From Bettongia penicillata ogilbyi (taxonomy: Eukaryota; Chordata; Mammalia; Diprotodontia; Potoroidae): a DNA stretch of 64,000 nt. Where the stretch lies: assembly GCA_023548195.1 (NCBI GenBank), contig JAJHZJ010000496.1:3554001-3618000 (forward strand), given 5' to 3'. The notes beneath the pieces are model-generated. The model worked only from the letters and a program-made list of their open reading frames with translations, ran no database searches and had not been told where the DNA came from. A program made the translations under genes and the position numbers. Below, one piece after another: positions 1-9,059 of the stretch; positions within the stretch are counted from its first letter, which is position 1; the number at the start of each line of letters is the position of its first letter.

Positions 1-45
1 TTGAATGCAGGTCCTTTGATTCCAGGGTCTCTATTCCTTCTTTTA
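1..45 (-). repeat. MIR-type SINE end, antisense, cut by window start
   Basis: The first bases read like the head-proximal part of an antisense MIR (caggtcctttgattccag, compared with the usual caggtcttctgactccag). The rest of the element would lie before the window. It is short and diverged, so the call is tentative. Confidence 0.35.
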
Positions 46-1158
46 ATTGCTAAACGAGGGTTTTAGATGCCCCTTACATAGGAAGCCCTTTCATCTTGCC
101 TGTCAGATCACTCATGGGATTTTCAGCTGGTTTCTGTGAGTGGGAGAAAGCTGGTTTGAGGAGGGCCTTTCAAGTGACGCTTTGTTCCGTGTAGTGAGTT
201 GTGTTTAAAAAAATCGTCCCTCAGTGGACACAGAGGGATCTTATGTTCTCTACACTTTGCAGTCACTGTGACAGCAAAGATGTGGTCTGCTCTGGAAAAA
301 AAATCCATGTGAAAGCTTGGTTGTTTCTTTTCTCGTTCATGAAGGATAATCCTCAGTGCACAGAGAGACTCCTCTCAGCAACATTTTAACAATGGAAACA
401 TAGGTGTATGAATCTGGGAGTTGCTAATATTTTCTTAGTTACTGTGTTGCCCCACTTTTTTGTGGAGGGTGAGAGAAGAAACTGTGTCTGTGAGCTTTTC
501 TGATCTTTTGGAGCCTTCTCTGTGAATTCCCTTTTGTATTGATCCTTGAGTGGGTGACGTTGCCATTTCTAGGATTTTTGCCTCTTTGTGTACAGATTGC
601 TGTAGAGTCTTTGGTCAACGTCCCAGCACCAGGAGCCGTTTCTGTTTCTTCTTATGGTCCTTTGTACCCTAAGGGAATGGAGTCCCATTGAGATGGTTGG
701 ATTCTGAGCAGTATTACGAATAGTTCCATATCCCACCAGCAGATCTGTGCCATTCCATACTTTGTTTATTTCCTCCCTTCCGGTTTTATCTCAACTCCCT
801 TGGGTGAATCATGTTTTTATTTGAGTCCAGCCCCCTACCTGACCAAAGAGAAGACTTAAAAGTCCCTTCAGTTTAATGTCTATTTATCCAGTGATCACTT
901 AGGACTATTTATTTAATGGCAGAGGTGCCAAGGATTTAGAATTGAAAAAAGGCATCATCCCTGGCCACAAACAGAGACTCATAATGTGAAAAGACATGTG
1001 TAGAGATGGTTAAGAGTGATTAAAAATGTAGATGAGATCAGTCAGAGAGAGAAGAGAAATTGGTGAGGGGAGGATGGATTGCTAGTACCGGGGATGGAGG
1101 GGGTCGGGTCTTACGTAGATTTAGAGCTGTGGCAGAGCATGGATGGCATCTTTTGTAA
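46..1158. other. Unique sequence, no gene seen
   Basis: About 1.1 kb without a repeat I recognise. Open frames here are about 60 codons and show no familiar protein or splice context. Confidence 0.4.
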
Positions 1159-1159
1159 C

Positions 1160-1248
1160 CTCCTCATATTTCATAGATGAGGAAACCAAGGCCCTAGAGG
1201 CTTTATGGCTTTCCCATTGTCACCCAGTGGCAGAGTCAGGTCCTCACA
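1160..1248 (-). repeat. MIR SINE, antisense
   Basis: Contains the diagnostic antisense MIR core (catagatgaggaaaccaag, then ttgtcacccagtggcagagt). The order matches the reverse complement of the MIR core and mid region. Both ends are missing. Confidence 0.65.
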
Positions 1249-1497
1249 CATAACACTCAATAAAATGTTGTGCAATCTAATACTTTGATCATAAGCATGA
1301 AGATAACTTTTCCTCCCTCTTTTTGGCAATTTTTCTTTTTTTTTTTCAACTTTCTGGCTGCAATTTGGTGCTTCTTTTCCTCTTGTCCATCATTTGAGAA
1401 CTGGACAAGAAACCACAAGACATTTTCCACAAATGTCTATCTTTTAATCTTTTAATTTTTGGATCGTCCCACTTAACACCTCATCATACTAAATTAA

Positions 1498-1592
1498 TTT
1501 CACTTCTCTGTGCCTCCCTTCTTATGTAATGAGAATAAATATCATTGCCTTGCATATCCCAAAGATGTTGTAAATGCTTAATAAGGAGGGTT
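1498..1592 (+). repeat. Degenerate MIR SINE, sense
   Basis: Reads as a weak MIR 3' half: cttctctgtgcctccc, then taatgagaataaatatcatt, then a short cat...gttgt motif. Highly diverged. Confidence 0.3.
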
Positions 1593-1599
1593 GGAAAAG

Positions 1600-1795
1600 A
1601 TTTTGAAGGCATTGCTTGTAAGAACTTCTGCAAATTGAACATGTCCCTTCTAGCATAGAAGCGTGGTTTTCAAATGGCAATTGACCTTTGGGGTCAGGGA
1701 ATAATTATGTTAATAGTGGGTAAAACTTAACGTAGCGTTTTTAGCCTTTGTGCTGTGTGTGTTTCATGTGGTCAGGAAAAAATATCTGTGAGTTG
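1600..1795. other. Unique sequence
   Basis: Nothing recognised. Confidence 0.35.
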
Positions 1796-1799
1796 GATG

Positions 1800-1918
1800 C
1801 TGATAGTCTTATTTTACAGATGAGGAAACTGAGCCTTGCTCAGTCACGCAGCTAAGGCATGTGAGAGGCAGAATTGAATTGCTCTCTTCCATATACTGGA
1901 GTCCAGAGCTCTGTCTAA
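1800..1918 (-). repeat. MIR SINE, antisense (first of a pair)
   Basis: Contains ttacagatgaggaaactgag, then gtcacgcagctaag, ending in a head-like ggagtccagagctctgtc. This is a clear antisense MIR. A second antisense copy follows immediately. Confidence 0.75.
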
Positions 1919-1919
1919 G

Positions 1920-2002
1920 TCCCACGTTTTAGCGAGGTGGAAAATCAAGCTCAGAGGAGTTGAGACTTGCTCAAGGTTGCACAGGTAATGAGTAGCATTC
2001 CC
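1920..2002 (-). repeat. MIR SINE, antisense (second of a pair)
   Basis: Restarts the antisense core: gaggtggaaaatcaagctca, gttgagacttgctcaaggtt, gcacaggtaatgagtagc. The restart shows two elements in a row, or a duplication of one. Confidence 0.55.
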
Positions 2003-2135
2003 TTTTGCTGGTGCTGCAGGCAGTGTGGACATGCTATCGTGGTCTTCAGTCTGTAGAGAAGAATACCCTGTGTTTTAGTCAATGTGAGTCATTTTCATAA
2101 ATTGTAAGTGAAAGAAAAAGTAACAGCTGAGAAAG

Positions 2136-2207
2136 GTGTGTGTACGCTTGCATTCATGCATGCATATATGTACGTACATACATATGTATGTATGTGCATG
2201 TGTGCAA
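2136..2207. repeat. Imperfect (ATGT/TG)n microsatellite
   Basis: Alternating purine-pyrimidine run mixing tg, catgcatg and tatgtatg units, including short palindromes such as catgcatgc. Confidence 0.8.
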
Positions 2208-2209
2208 GG

Positions 2210-2518
2210 GTAGAAGTAGGTGAGGCCTTGAAGTTGTCATGATTGGGTATTGTGTCAAAAGACCAAGAAAGTTTTTGGCCTGAAACTTGGGGGAGGGAGA
2301 AGTAACTCCGAATGACTGAGGAGCTGAGAGCAAGCCAGGCTCTGGGAGTCCAAGGGGGAGCCAAGGATGTAGAATGAGAAAACCACAGGGAATGAAGAGA
2401 CAAAGATGGACAGACTCCTCCCCTTCCCTGACCCTCACTGAGGACAACTGAAATCCTGGAGGACCTGGCAAGTTGCACTCTTTTTGAAAGCACAAATATA
2501 CATTTCTACCAGACCTAT
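2210..2518. other. Unique purine-rich sequence
   Basis: No repeat family recognised. The overlapping minus-strand open frames of 113-132 codons show no recognisable motif and partly run into the TG repeat. Confidence 0.4.
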
Positions 2519-2519
2519 A

Positions 2520-2560
2520 CAGGGTATCCCAAAAAGTCTCAGCCTGCTAAGATTTATGAG
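2520..2560 (+). mobile_element. Possible mariner-type terminal repeat
   Basis: cagggtatcccaaaaagtct resembles terminal inverted repeats of Tc1/mariner elements that I recall in marsupials. I did not find a matching inverted end nearby, so this may be a solo or decayed end, or chance. Confidence 0.25.
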
Positions 2561-2689
2561 ACATTCTGTCGATATTGTATTGGAGCTGAAAGGGCCCTTC
2601 TCTAGCCCAAAGTTCTCATTCGAAATAATTTTGCAGCTTTAGTTTTGCAGCTGTTGTATGATGCAGGTGTAATGCAATCTCCCTGAGTT

Positions 2690-2820
2690 AAGTTATCAGC
2701 AAATAAAGATTAGGCACCTGCTGGGTGCCAGGCACTGCGCTGATCGCAGGGGATAATTCAGAAAGGCAAAGGACAGTGCCAGAGAGATGACAGGCAGATA
2801 GCTCTGTATAAACAAGATAT
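2690..2820 (-). repeat. LINE-2 3' end, antisense (left part, split by a SINE)
   Basis: Starts at the L2 3' terminus in antisense: a motif like aggcacctgctgggtgccag, then gcactgcgctgatcgcaggg, then gaaaggcaaaggacagt, and ends in aaacaagatat. The same L2 appears to resume at about 3086 after the SINE. Confidence 0.65.
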
Positions 2821-2987
2821 GGAAGGGCAGGCAGGGCGGTGGATAGAGTCCTATGGAAGGGCAGGCGGGGCGGTGGATAGAGTCCTATGGAAGGGCAGGT
2901 GGGGCGGTGGATAGAGTCCTATGGAAGGGCAGGTGGGGCGGTGGATAGAGTCCTATGGAAGGGCAGGCGGGGTGGTGGATAGAGTCC
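2818..2987 (+). repeat. 34-bp tandem repeat, five copies
   Basis: Five head-to-tail copies of exactly 34 bp start at 2818, 2852, 2886, 2920 and 2954. They differ only at a few c/t and a/g sites. About 27 bp of the unit (gggcagg...gtggatagagtcc) is the head of the SINE that follows and carries its box A-like stretch. The other 7 bp (tatggaa) includes bases shared with the insertion flank. Near-identity suggests a recent or homogenised expansion. Confidence 0.95.
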
Positions 2988-3080
2988 TGAGGACGAGTTC
3001 AAATCTGACTTCAGATGCTTCCTAGCTGTGTCACCCTGAGCAAGTCACTTAATCCCAATTGTGTCCAGAAAATTCCACAG
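2954..3080 (+). repeat. tRNA-derived marsupial SINE, sense, with amplified head
   Basis: The last 34-bp copy runs into the SINE body: gacgagttcaaatctgac (box B-like), tagctgtgtcaccctgagc, aagtcacttaatcccaattg. The middle of the head lacks about 15 bp compared with related elements. Probable target duplications are aaacaagatat at 2810-2820 and aaaccaagatgt at 3081-3092. Confidence 0.8.
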
Positions 3081-3083
3081 AAA

Positions 3084-3172
3084 CCAAGATGTAGGTAGGA
3101 TAAATAGGAGAGAAGCTCTGAGGGAGGACATGCATGGAGTTTTGAAGGAGGCCAGGGATGATTTTCCCTGTG
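3084..3172 (-). repeat. LINE-2, antisense (right part after SINE insertion)
   Basis: Continues the L2 antisense order: gtaggataaataggagagaa, then gttttgaaggaggccaggga. This is the usual continuation of the 2690-2820 piece, so the SINE array is nested in an L2. Confidence 0.5.
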
Positions 3173-3284
3173 TTTTTTATCGCCTGATGACTTGGCCCAT
3201 TGCTTTACACAGAGTGGGCATTTATTTACTATTTTCTTTCAGAGGGATTGGTTTCACTGTGATTTCGCTGACATAGGAAAGTCC

Positions 3285-3401
3285 TACCAATGTGTTCTCA
3301 GAGAGTTGCCCTGAGCACCCAGGGTGCAATCACTGGTGTGATGAGGCATGGACTCGAACCATGATCTTTCTGGCCCCCAATCTGCCAGACCATCCTGCCC
3401 C
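3285..3401 (-). repeat. tRNA-derived SINE, antisense, with intact T-arm remnant
   Basis: On the minus strand the order is head, a box B (GGTTCGAGTCC) within a T-arm of 5-bp stem and 7-nt loop at 3347-3363, then cacaccagtgattgcaccct, tgctcagggcaactctctga. This matches a marsupial SINE body rather than a functional tRNA. Confidence 0.55.
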
Positions 3402-3606
3402 TTCCTTCCTTGGGAGCTTGGCTCAGATGCCACTTCCTGTCTTAGTCCTCCCCAGTCACCAGTGTCTCTCCTGCTGCCTTTCCCTGAATTTATTTTTGTC
3501 TGTGCTTATATGTAAGCTCTCTGAGAGAAGAATAACGTCCCTTTTGTTGCCCTGCAGCTGAGACTATGGCTGATGCCTAGTGGTTATTTGTTAAGTAAGG
3601 AAACAA
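3402..3606 (+). repeat. LINE-2 3' UTR, sense
   Basis: Follows L2 order: gatgccacttcctgtcttag, ttatttttgtctgtgcttat, gtaagctctctgagagaaga, and a tail like tgatgcctagtggttatttg. Diverged but collinear. Confidence 0.6.
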
Positions 3607-3609
3607 GAG

Positions 3610-3692
3610 ACCTGACGAACCTGAGTGACATGACATGTTCAGGGTCTCACAGAGTGGATGCTGAAGTCCAGATTGCTTGCCTGAGAATTTTT
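3610..3692 (-). repeat. MIR SINE fragment, antisense
   Basis: Contains catgttcagggtctcacaga, then gctgaagtccagattgcttg, the antisense order of a MIR core and head. The 5' half in this orientation is missing. Confidence 0.45.
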
Positions 3693-3699
3693 CTGCCTT

Positions 3700-4370
3700 T
3701 CTGGGCCTCTGTTAAAAAAAAAAAATTAGGTGTTAAATCACTGGACAAAAGCCCTGTGCCTCCAGAGATTTCCCAGGAGAGCCAGGAAAGGTCAAGTTTT
3801 GCCAGGGTTCTGTAGGCTCCCATGGTAAACCAGTCACTCACCCTTTCCTTTACAGCACCTGTTGGTCTGTCCTTGGCCACTGAGTGATCATTTCCTGGAG
3901 GAGGCCAACTGCCAGCCTCTACCTGAGAAAGAGGTCGGAGCAACAGGTGCCTTCTACCCCAGGCTGGGCACTCCCTGCTCTGACAGCAGAAGGCAAGCAG
4001 TTAACCCTGGAAATTGCCTTTGAAGAAAATGAGACCCTTTGGTATCAGAGTCAAAGCCTTGAAATGTTGCTCTGGGGGATGTGTTTATGAGAGGGTGGAA
4101 ATGGCCCAACAGGAAGGACCCAGCCAGCGGAACAGATCTCACTTGTTTAAAATGTATTTCAAACTTGTGTCATTACTTTGATACACTGCTTTTAATCTTC
4201 TACCTTGTCAATTGCCCATGCCAGTGCACAACTTTCCTGATTTACAGGGGCTTTAAGCACTCTCCCATTCTCCCGCATCCAGTGCAGAATTAGGAGTACC
4301 CTCGAATTTCTTCCATTTTTCCTTTTCCAAGAGTAGCATTTCCCGCTTCTCTACCCCATGTGACTCTAAC
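3700..4370. other. Unique sequence, no gene seen
   Basis: Opens with a short A tract at 3713-3725. The open frames, up to about 98 codons, give no recognisable product. Confidence 0.4.
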
Positions 4371-4382
4371 TTTTCACTGAGA

Positions 4383-4500
4383 AATGTTTTTTTTCAATAA
4401 ACAAAGATGTATTTTCTATCTTTTTAAATCTCTTCCCCTTCCAGCCCTCCCCTCCCTCCCTCTGCCATTGCAGGAGAAAAGAAAGACAGCCCTCATGACA
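4383..4500 (+). repeat. Possible copy of an unclassified marsupial repeat
   Basis: A T-rich start, a C-rich ccctcccctccctccctc stretch and a gagaaaagaaagacagccct stretch resemble the order seen in the repeat copies at 58.4-60.3 kb. Similarity is weak. Confidence 0.25.
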
Positions 4501-4502
4501 GA

Positions 4503-4552
4503 GGTTAGCCCAATACTTGGCCTATAGTAGGTGCTTAACCAATGGACTGACA
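4503..4552 (+). repeat. L2/MIR 3' tail, sense
   Basis: gcccaatacttggcctatag followed by taggtgcttaaccaatggac is the shared 3' tail of L2 and MIR elements. Confidence 0.6.
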
Positions 4553-4559
4553 AATCTGT

Positions 4560-5190
4560 AGAGAGAAACAAAACAGAATCCTTTGTGGTCCATGTCCAGA
4601 GTGTCTTATTCTCCACCTGGAGACCCTGACCTCTCTGGGTCAGCATGTGGCATGCACTGACCCTTCCACTGATCAGAGCTCTTACATCAGCTTTCCACTG
4701 GCTTCCGAACTTCTTTTCCTCTCTGGTCCCTCTGGAGCCCTTGGCTGCTTATATCCCCCTGCTTTGTGGGGAAGGCCTGCCCCTCATTTAAGAGGGTTGG
4801 CGTGTGGGCCAGTCTCCAGCTAGATCTTAATTATTTATCATTTTCTGCTGGAAAGTGATGTCTTTGTAAAGTAGGATTGTTTAGTTACTATCCAAGATGC
4901 TGACAATCATTCTGCATGTATTTCCTCCTGCAATTTCAGTAGCATGTTATTCCTGACTTCATTCCTAAAGAGGAGGAGGGAAAGGAGAGTATTCAGAGGC
5001 CCGCTGTCCAGATTGTTAAGTGGTGTGGCTACTTCATGATTTCTTTTGCTTGGTTTCATGCGCAGTTTAGTGCTTTGAGGAGCTGTGATTGGTGAGTGTG
5101 AGATCTGTTCTTGGGCAGATTGTAAGCCCCCCATAACTTAGGAGGTGGTCTTGGAAAGAAGCTGTGTGAAGCTAACTTTTCACTCTCTCC
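4560..5190. other. Unique sequence, no gene seen
   Basis: No repeat or coding signal recognised. Confidence 0.4.
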
Positions 5191-5191
5191 T

Positions 5192-5252
5192 CATCCATCC
5201 ATCCATCCATCCATCCATCCATCCATCCATCCATCCATCCATCCATCTATCC
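5192..5252. repeat. (CATC)n microsatellite
   Basis: About 15 near-perfect 4-bp units with one late c-to-t change. It abuts an L2-type tail (aacaagcatttttaaggaac) and probably grew from that tail. Confidence 0.95.
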
Positions 5253-5282
5253 AACAAGCATTTTTAAGGAACTACTTTATCA
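5253..5282 (-). repeat. L2 3' terminus, antisense, very short
   Basis: aacaagcatttttaaggaac is the usual antisense L2 start; little else is preserved. Confidence 0.45.
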
Positions 5283-5299
5283 TAATTAAGGGCTGAAGT

Positions 5300-5513
5300 C
5301 AGGCCTGAAGCCAGGTACATTCATCTTCCCATGTTCAAATCTGGCCTCAGACACATACTAGCTATGCGACCCTGGGCAAGTCACTTAACTCTGTTTACCT
5401 CAGTTTCCTCATCTGTCAAATGAGCTGGAAATGATATTGTTCCAGTATGTTTGCAAAAAAAAAAAAACTGAAGTAATTTCAGGATACAACTGAAAAACAA
5501 CTGAGCAGCAATA
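5300..5513 (+). repeat. MAR1-type CORE-SINE, sense, nearly complete
   Basis: Contains caaatctggcctcagacaca, gcgaccctgggcaagtcact, cctcagtttcctcatctgtc and aaatgagctggaaatgat in order. It ends in an RTE/BovB-like tail (acaactgaaaaacaactgag). An internal A run of about 13 lies near 5455. This family is a strong marsupial marker. Confidence 0.85.
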
Positions 5514-5519
5514 ACAGGT

Positions 5520-5738
5520 AGCATAATTCTAGTTAACACTGATACAGGGCTTTAAAGTTTCCTAAGAGCTCTTGTATTATCTCATTTCATCCTCATGACG
5601 ACTCTTCTGAGGTTGGTGATATTATTATCCCATTTCACAGATGAGCAAACTGGGACTGGGAGAGGCTAAAGGACCTGGCTCAGTTCATCCAGCAGGACTC
5701 ACACTTAGTGTTTATCTCAGAGTCTAGTGCGCCGGACA
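5520..5738 (-). repeat. MIR SINE, antisense, nearly full length
   Basis: Runs from the 3' tail (acagggctttaaagtttcct, tcatttcatcctcatgacg) through attattatcccatttcacag and gatgagcaaactgggactgg to the head at about 5735. Confidence 0.85.
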
Positions 5739-5779
5739 CTGCCCTCATGTGAGACAGTGCAGGCTCCACTGGACTGACC

Positions 5780-5817
5780 GCACACGCACACGCACACACA
5801 TATATATGCATGCACAC
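5780..5817. repeat. (CA)n / (TA)n microsatellite
   Basis: A cacacg/cacaca run followed by tatatatgcatgcacac; alternating purine-pyrimidine throughout. Confidence 0.85.
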
Positions 5818-5824
5818 CCCCTCC

Positions 5825-5968
5825 ATGATTATCCCTATTTCACTGGTGAGCACACTGAGGTGGATAGAGCTTGAATAGATTCCTGTAGCCAAGGAGGATC
5901 TGAAGCAGTGCTTGAAATCAGGACCTTGGGGCCGAAGCCTCCATTCATTGTCCTATCCAGCTTCCTCA
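5825..5968 (-). repeat. MIR SINE, antisense
   Basis: Contains atccctatttcactggtgag, cacactgaggtggatagagc, then cttgaaatcaggaccttg and gtcctatccagcttcctc. Core to head are present in antisense. Confidence 0.65.
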
Positions 5969-5999
5969 GTTTCACATAATTCTAGGCCCTTCAGAGCAG

Positions 6000-6040
6000 C
6001 CCTCACATCTGACACACAGGGAAACTGAAGACCAGAGAGG
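6000..6040 (-). repeat. MIR core fragment, antisense
   Basis: acacagggaaactgaagacc, cagagagggg is the antisense core; it then passes into a purine repeat. Confidence 0.5.
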
Positions 6041-6081
6041 GGAGAGAGAGAGAGGGAGAGGGAGAGGGAGAGGGAGAGGGA
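6034..6081. repeat. (GAGAGG)n purine repeat
   Basis: Starts as gagaga and becomes regular gggaga units. It seems to have expanded from the cagagagg motif of the adjoining MIR. Confidence 0.9.
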
Positions 6082-6139
6082 AGACCCTAGGCACTGTAGG
6101 TATCAGGAAATACCTTAGGTTAGTGCTTTGGTGGTCTGA

Positions 6140-6315
6140 TACAATAGGAGAAAGGGAACTCATTCTGTGAGTCATAGGACTGGTCCAAAGCCCACCTCTG
6201 AAGCATCCTCCTTGTATGACCTTATACAAGCCATTTTCATCTGTCAAATGTGGGAGGTTAGGTGGGAAGACCCTCTGAAATCACTTCTGCCCCTTGCTCT
6301 GTGACCCTGTGAGCT
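6140..6315 (+). repeat. MIR3-like SINE, sense
   Basis: Contains a mid region ttgtatgaccttatacaagc, then catctgtcaaatgtgggagg, ending ctctgaaatcacttctgccc, ctgtgaccctgtgagc. This is the MIR3 order, with its typical end. Confidence 0.6.
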
Positions 6316-6317
6316 TA

Positions 6318-6533
6318 AGCAGAGTTCAAGGAAGCTAAGGTTTCTTGGAGGCTAATGGGAGGAGGAAGGGCATTCTAAGCATGGGGGAATGGAGGAGATG
6401 GGAGATGGGAGTGCCTGGTTGGAGGTGAGCCATGCTAGCCAGAATGTATGTTGTGAGAAGAGAAGGAGCATATAACAAGCTGGAAGTAGATCCCATGAGG
6501 CTTCCCATGCCAATCCTCCAAGAGAAGGCGGTG
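6318..6533. other. Unique sequence
   Basis: G/A-rich, nothing recognised. Confidence 0.35.
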
Positions 6534-6567
6534 TTTTTTTTTTTTTTTGTTTGTTTGCTTTTTTTCA
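6534..6567. repeat. T-rich tract ending in CAG
   Basis: 15 T residues then gtttgtttgc and seven T before cag. It would pass as a splice acceptor on the plus strand, but no open exon follows, so it is listed as a simple tract. Confidence 0.7.
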
Positions 6568-6669
6568 GAAATTCTTCTCTTCTGCATGGTGGGCCACTTT
6601 GACAGGCTGGTGAAGCCCATGAAATCTTTCTCCAAGGAAGCTTTTAAATGCATAGGGTTACAAAGGAAA

Positions 6670-6820
6670 CTACTTATATTGAAATATTTTGATATTTAAT
6701 AATTTGATATTTGATATCAAATATATTATTATAATGTAACATATTGGTATATTACATTATAATATAGTAATGAGATATAATATCAAATTTGATCTTATAT
6801 ATATCTTGAATAATTTTCTA
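6670..6820. repeat. AT-rich patch with palindromes
   Basis: Contains a perfect 18-bp palindrome at 6707-6724 (atatttgatatcaaatat). A 13-bp inverted repeat has arms at 6727-6739 and 6752-6764 around a 12-nt loop. The rest is mixed ata/tat. No transposon ends are clear. Confidence 0.8.
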
Positions 6821-6839
6821 AAAACAATTCAAAAATCTC

Positions 6840-8600
6840 AGGGTAAGAACCCGTGTATCCAGAGGCCCTATGGGAACCACTGGATTATGCAGGAAAATAA
6901 CCAAGGTCTTTAATTAATATCACTTCAGCAACTGTGATTTGGCAGTCCTGGAGGTGGCTAAATTAGGCAGACAGAACGTTCTATCACAGGGTCTTCCCAG
7001 CTAGGTAGGACTTACCCTTGCTTTTTTAGCCTTTAAGAATTGGGGACCATCTCCTGGTCCCCCACAGAAAATGGCGCGAGTGAAGATTATACCTTCCAAT
7101 GTTCCATCTCATGGGTGCACTGCTGTGTTTGGAGAGATAGAAAGTGACATTTCATCATGGAAGAGGTGGACCCTCCCTGATAGCTGGCTCTTTGGGGGTG
7201 TCCCCAGCACTCTGCCCTCTGTGGTTATAGTGACATATACACTGTATCCTCCCCCAACTTTGTGTATTCAAGCGGGTCCTGGGCTAGTTCTGGATCTGCC
7301 ATGTTTAAAATCTACCTTGATTTCTTGGTTCTTTAAGATTAGGGGCCATATAGCGCCCCCCCCCCCCCGCCATCTTTAGGGATTAATAGCTCATTAGTGC
7401 ATTGACCTTTCCTCCAGGGTTTCAGAACATGATCATTTATTTCATTATTTGTCCAGATAGTGTTTCTCCTCAGTCTACCTTGGAGGCCTGATCCCAAAGT
7501 CAACAGATATGTGATGGATGATCTTTCACAGCCCTTTACTTCTGACCCAGCTCTCTCTGCTACATGAAATCCTACATGCTCTTGTGTTTCCAAATGTCCT
7601 TTCTGTCCCACAAAGCTACCACCCGTGGCTGTCCACCATCCCTGTGTCAGTTTTACTTGCTTCAGTTCTTGGTGGTTCCTACTCCTTAGCCTTCTGTAAA
7701 TCTCAGGGATGTTGGCTCTGTGGAAATCTACGTGGCAGGGATTGAAAAATTCTATAGAAAAATAGAACCTCCCTTTGGCTGTCTTATCATTCGCTTCCAA
7801 CTTTGCATGGAAAATACTGGGCTTTCTTCACTTGCCTCCGCCTTTTCTGTCTGTCAGGTTTTTTCCCCTTCTTTTTTGCCTCCAGTGTTAACTAAGAGAT
7901 ACATTGCCTTTGGATGGAGATCATTCTTTAGTTCTACACATTCTCTGTGCTTAACAACTAAATCAGATTTATTTCCAGATGGGTACAGTGCTGCTATGAT
8001 TGGATGCTTTAAAAAATTGTTTTTTCTTTGGGAGAAAGGATTTTTTTGAGGACCCTGTCTCATAAAGAATAATTTTACTTTCCCAGCATTTTTGGTTTTT
8101 TTGAAAATTATAGGGGTTGTCATAAATCTGAAGTATAAATAATGACCAGTGAATCCTGAATTATTGATGGGAACATTCCATCCCATTAGAAGAAACATAC
8201 TGGGTGTCTTTAAAAAATAAAATGGTACAATGATTGAAATCTCGTGTGTGGACTAGAGCCACACTTTAGAGGATAGTTATGTTCAATAAGGAAAAAGTAA
8301 ACCCTAGCACATTGTGACATGTTTGCCAATAAGGAGACAAAGTAGCACTTTGGGGACTTTCCAGAGTATTTTAGTATATCCTGCATTAACTATGTTAATA
8401 AACCTGTTAGCAATGCCTATTGTCAAAATTCCCGGTGACTCTGCTTCATTATTTCCCCAATAGGCTTTTCGGTATTTTTTTTCAGTGGTTGCTCTGAGCA
8501 GCCATTGGTAAGACATCAACTTTGACTTGGCTTTCTGGTGTGGTGAATCAAGATGGAGACAGGCTTCAAGGTCATTCTCTGCAAGGATGAGATTTAGCTC
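6840..8600. other. Long unique stretch, no gene seen
   Basis: About 1.7 kb with no repeat recognised apart from a 13-nt C run at 7356-7368. A 153-codon minus-strand frame (7339-7800) ends in a glycine run encoded by that C tract and shows no domain I know. Confidence 0.45.
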
Positions 8601-8611
8601 TCTATCATAGC

Positions 8612-8692
8612 AAAATCACTGGTCAAGAGCTGGAAAGGACATGGAGCCATTTAGGCTGGCCCCCCTCACTTAATAGATGAGAAAATTCATCT
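8612..8692 (-). repeat. MIR3-like SINE, antisense (left half, interrupted)
   Basis: Contains agagctggaaaggacatgga, then aatagatgagaaaattca. The expected continuation (cagagaggt...) is displaced to 8851 by an inserted sense SINE. Confidence 0.65.
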
Positions 8693-8694
8693 CT

Positions 8695-8850
8695 TAACAA
8701 GGTAGCATGGTAGGTAGAGTGGTCATGGAAATTCCAGACCATATCCTGTCTCAGACCTTTAGTAGCTGTGTGTCTCTGGACAAATCATCTTAGCTCCCTG
8801 TTATCTGTAAAATGAGGGGTGTGGAATCTATGGTCTCAGATCTATCCTAT
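8695..8850 (+). repeat. MIR3-like SINE, sense, nested in an antisense SINE
   Basis: Contains a head tagcatggtaggtagagtgg, middle tagctgtgtgtctctggaca, then ctgttatctgtaaaatgagg and ggaatctatggtctcaga. Order and ends fit a nearly full-length sense copy. Confidence 0.65.
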
Positions 8851-8945
8851 GGACAGAGAGGTGTTGACTTGCCCAAGGTCGAAGGCAGGATTTGAACATG
8901 AGTTCTCTGATTCTACACCTCACCTCATTTAGTATCCACTGTGTA
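8851..8945 (-). repeat. MIR3-like SINE, antisense (right half)
   Basis: Resumes with acagagaggtgttgacttgc, ccaaggtcgaaggcaggatt, tgaacatgagttctctgatt. It completes the element begun at 8612. Confidence 0.65.
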
Positions 8946-9059
8946 TACAGTATTAGGTTGTGATACTGTATGAAGGTTTTGGGCCTTCACAGACAAAATG
9001 AGTCAACACTTGCATTCTGTTGAACCAGACAATTGAAGGAACTATAGTTCTTTGTCCCT

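Noticed and set aside
2818..2987. 34-bp regular repeats resembling a CRISPR array
   Set aside because: Copies abut with no spacers, and the host DNA is mammalian.
3310..3401. Possible minus-strand tRNA gene
   Set aside because: Only the T-arm folds. The acceptor and anticodon parts do not pair, and the SINE body follows.
6534..6600. Possible splice acceptor
   Set aside because: Good pyrimidine tract and CAG, but no open exon or donor follows.
7339..7800. 153-codon minus-strand open frame
   Set aside because: No recognisable domain or splice context. Its end is a glycine run from the C tract.
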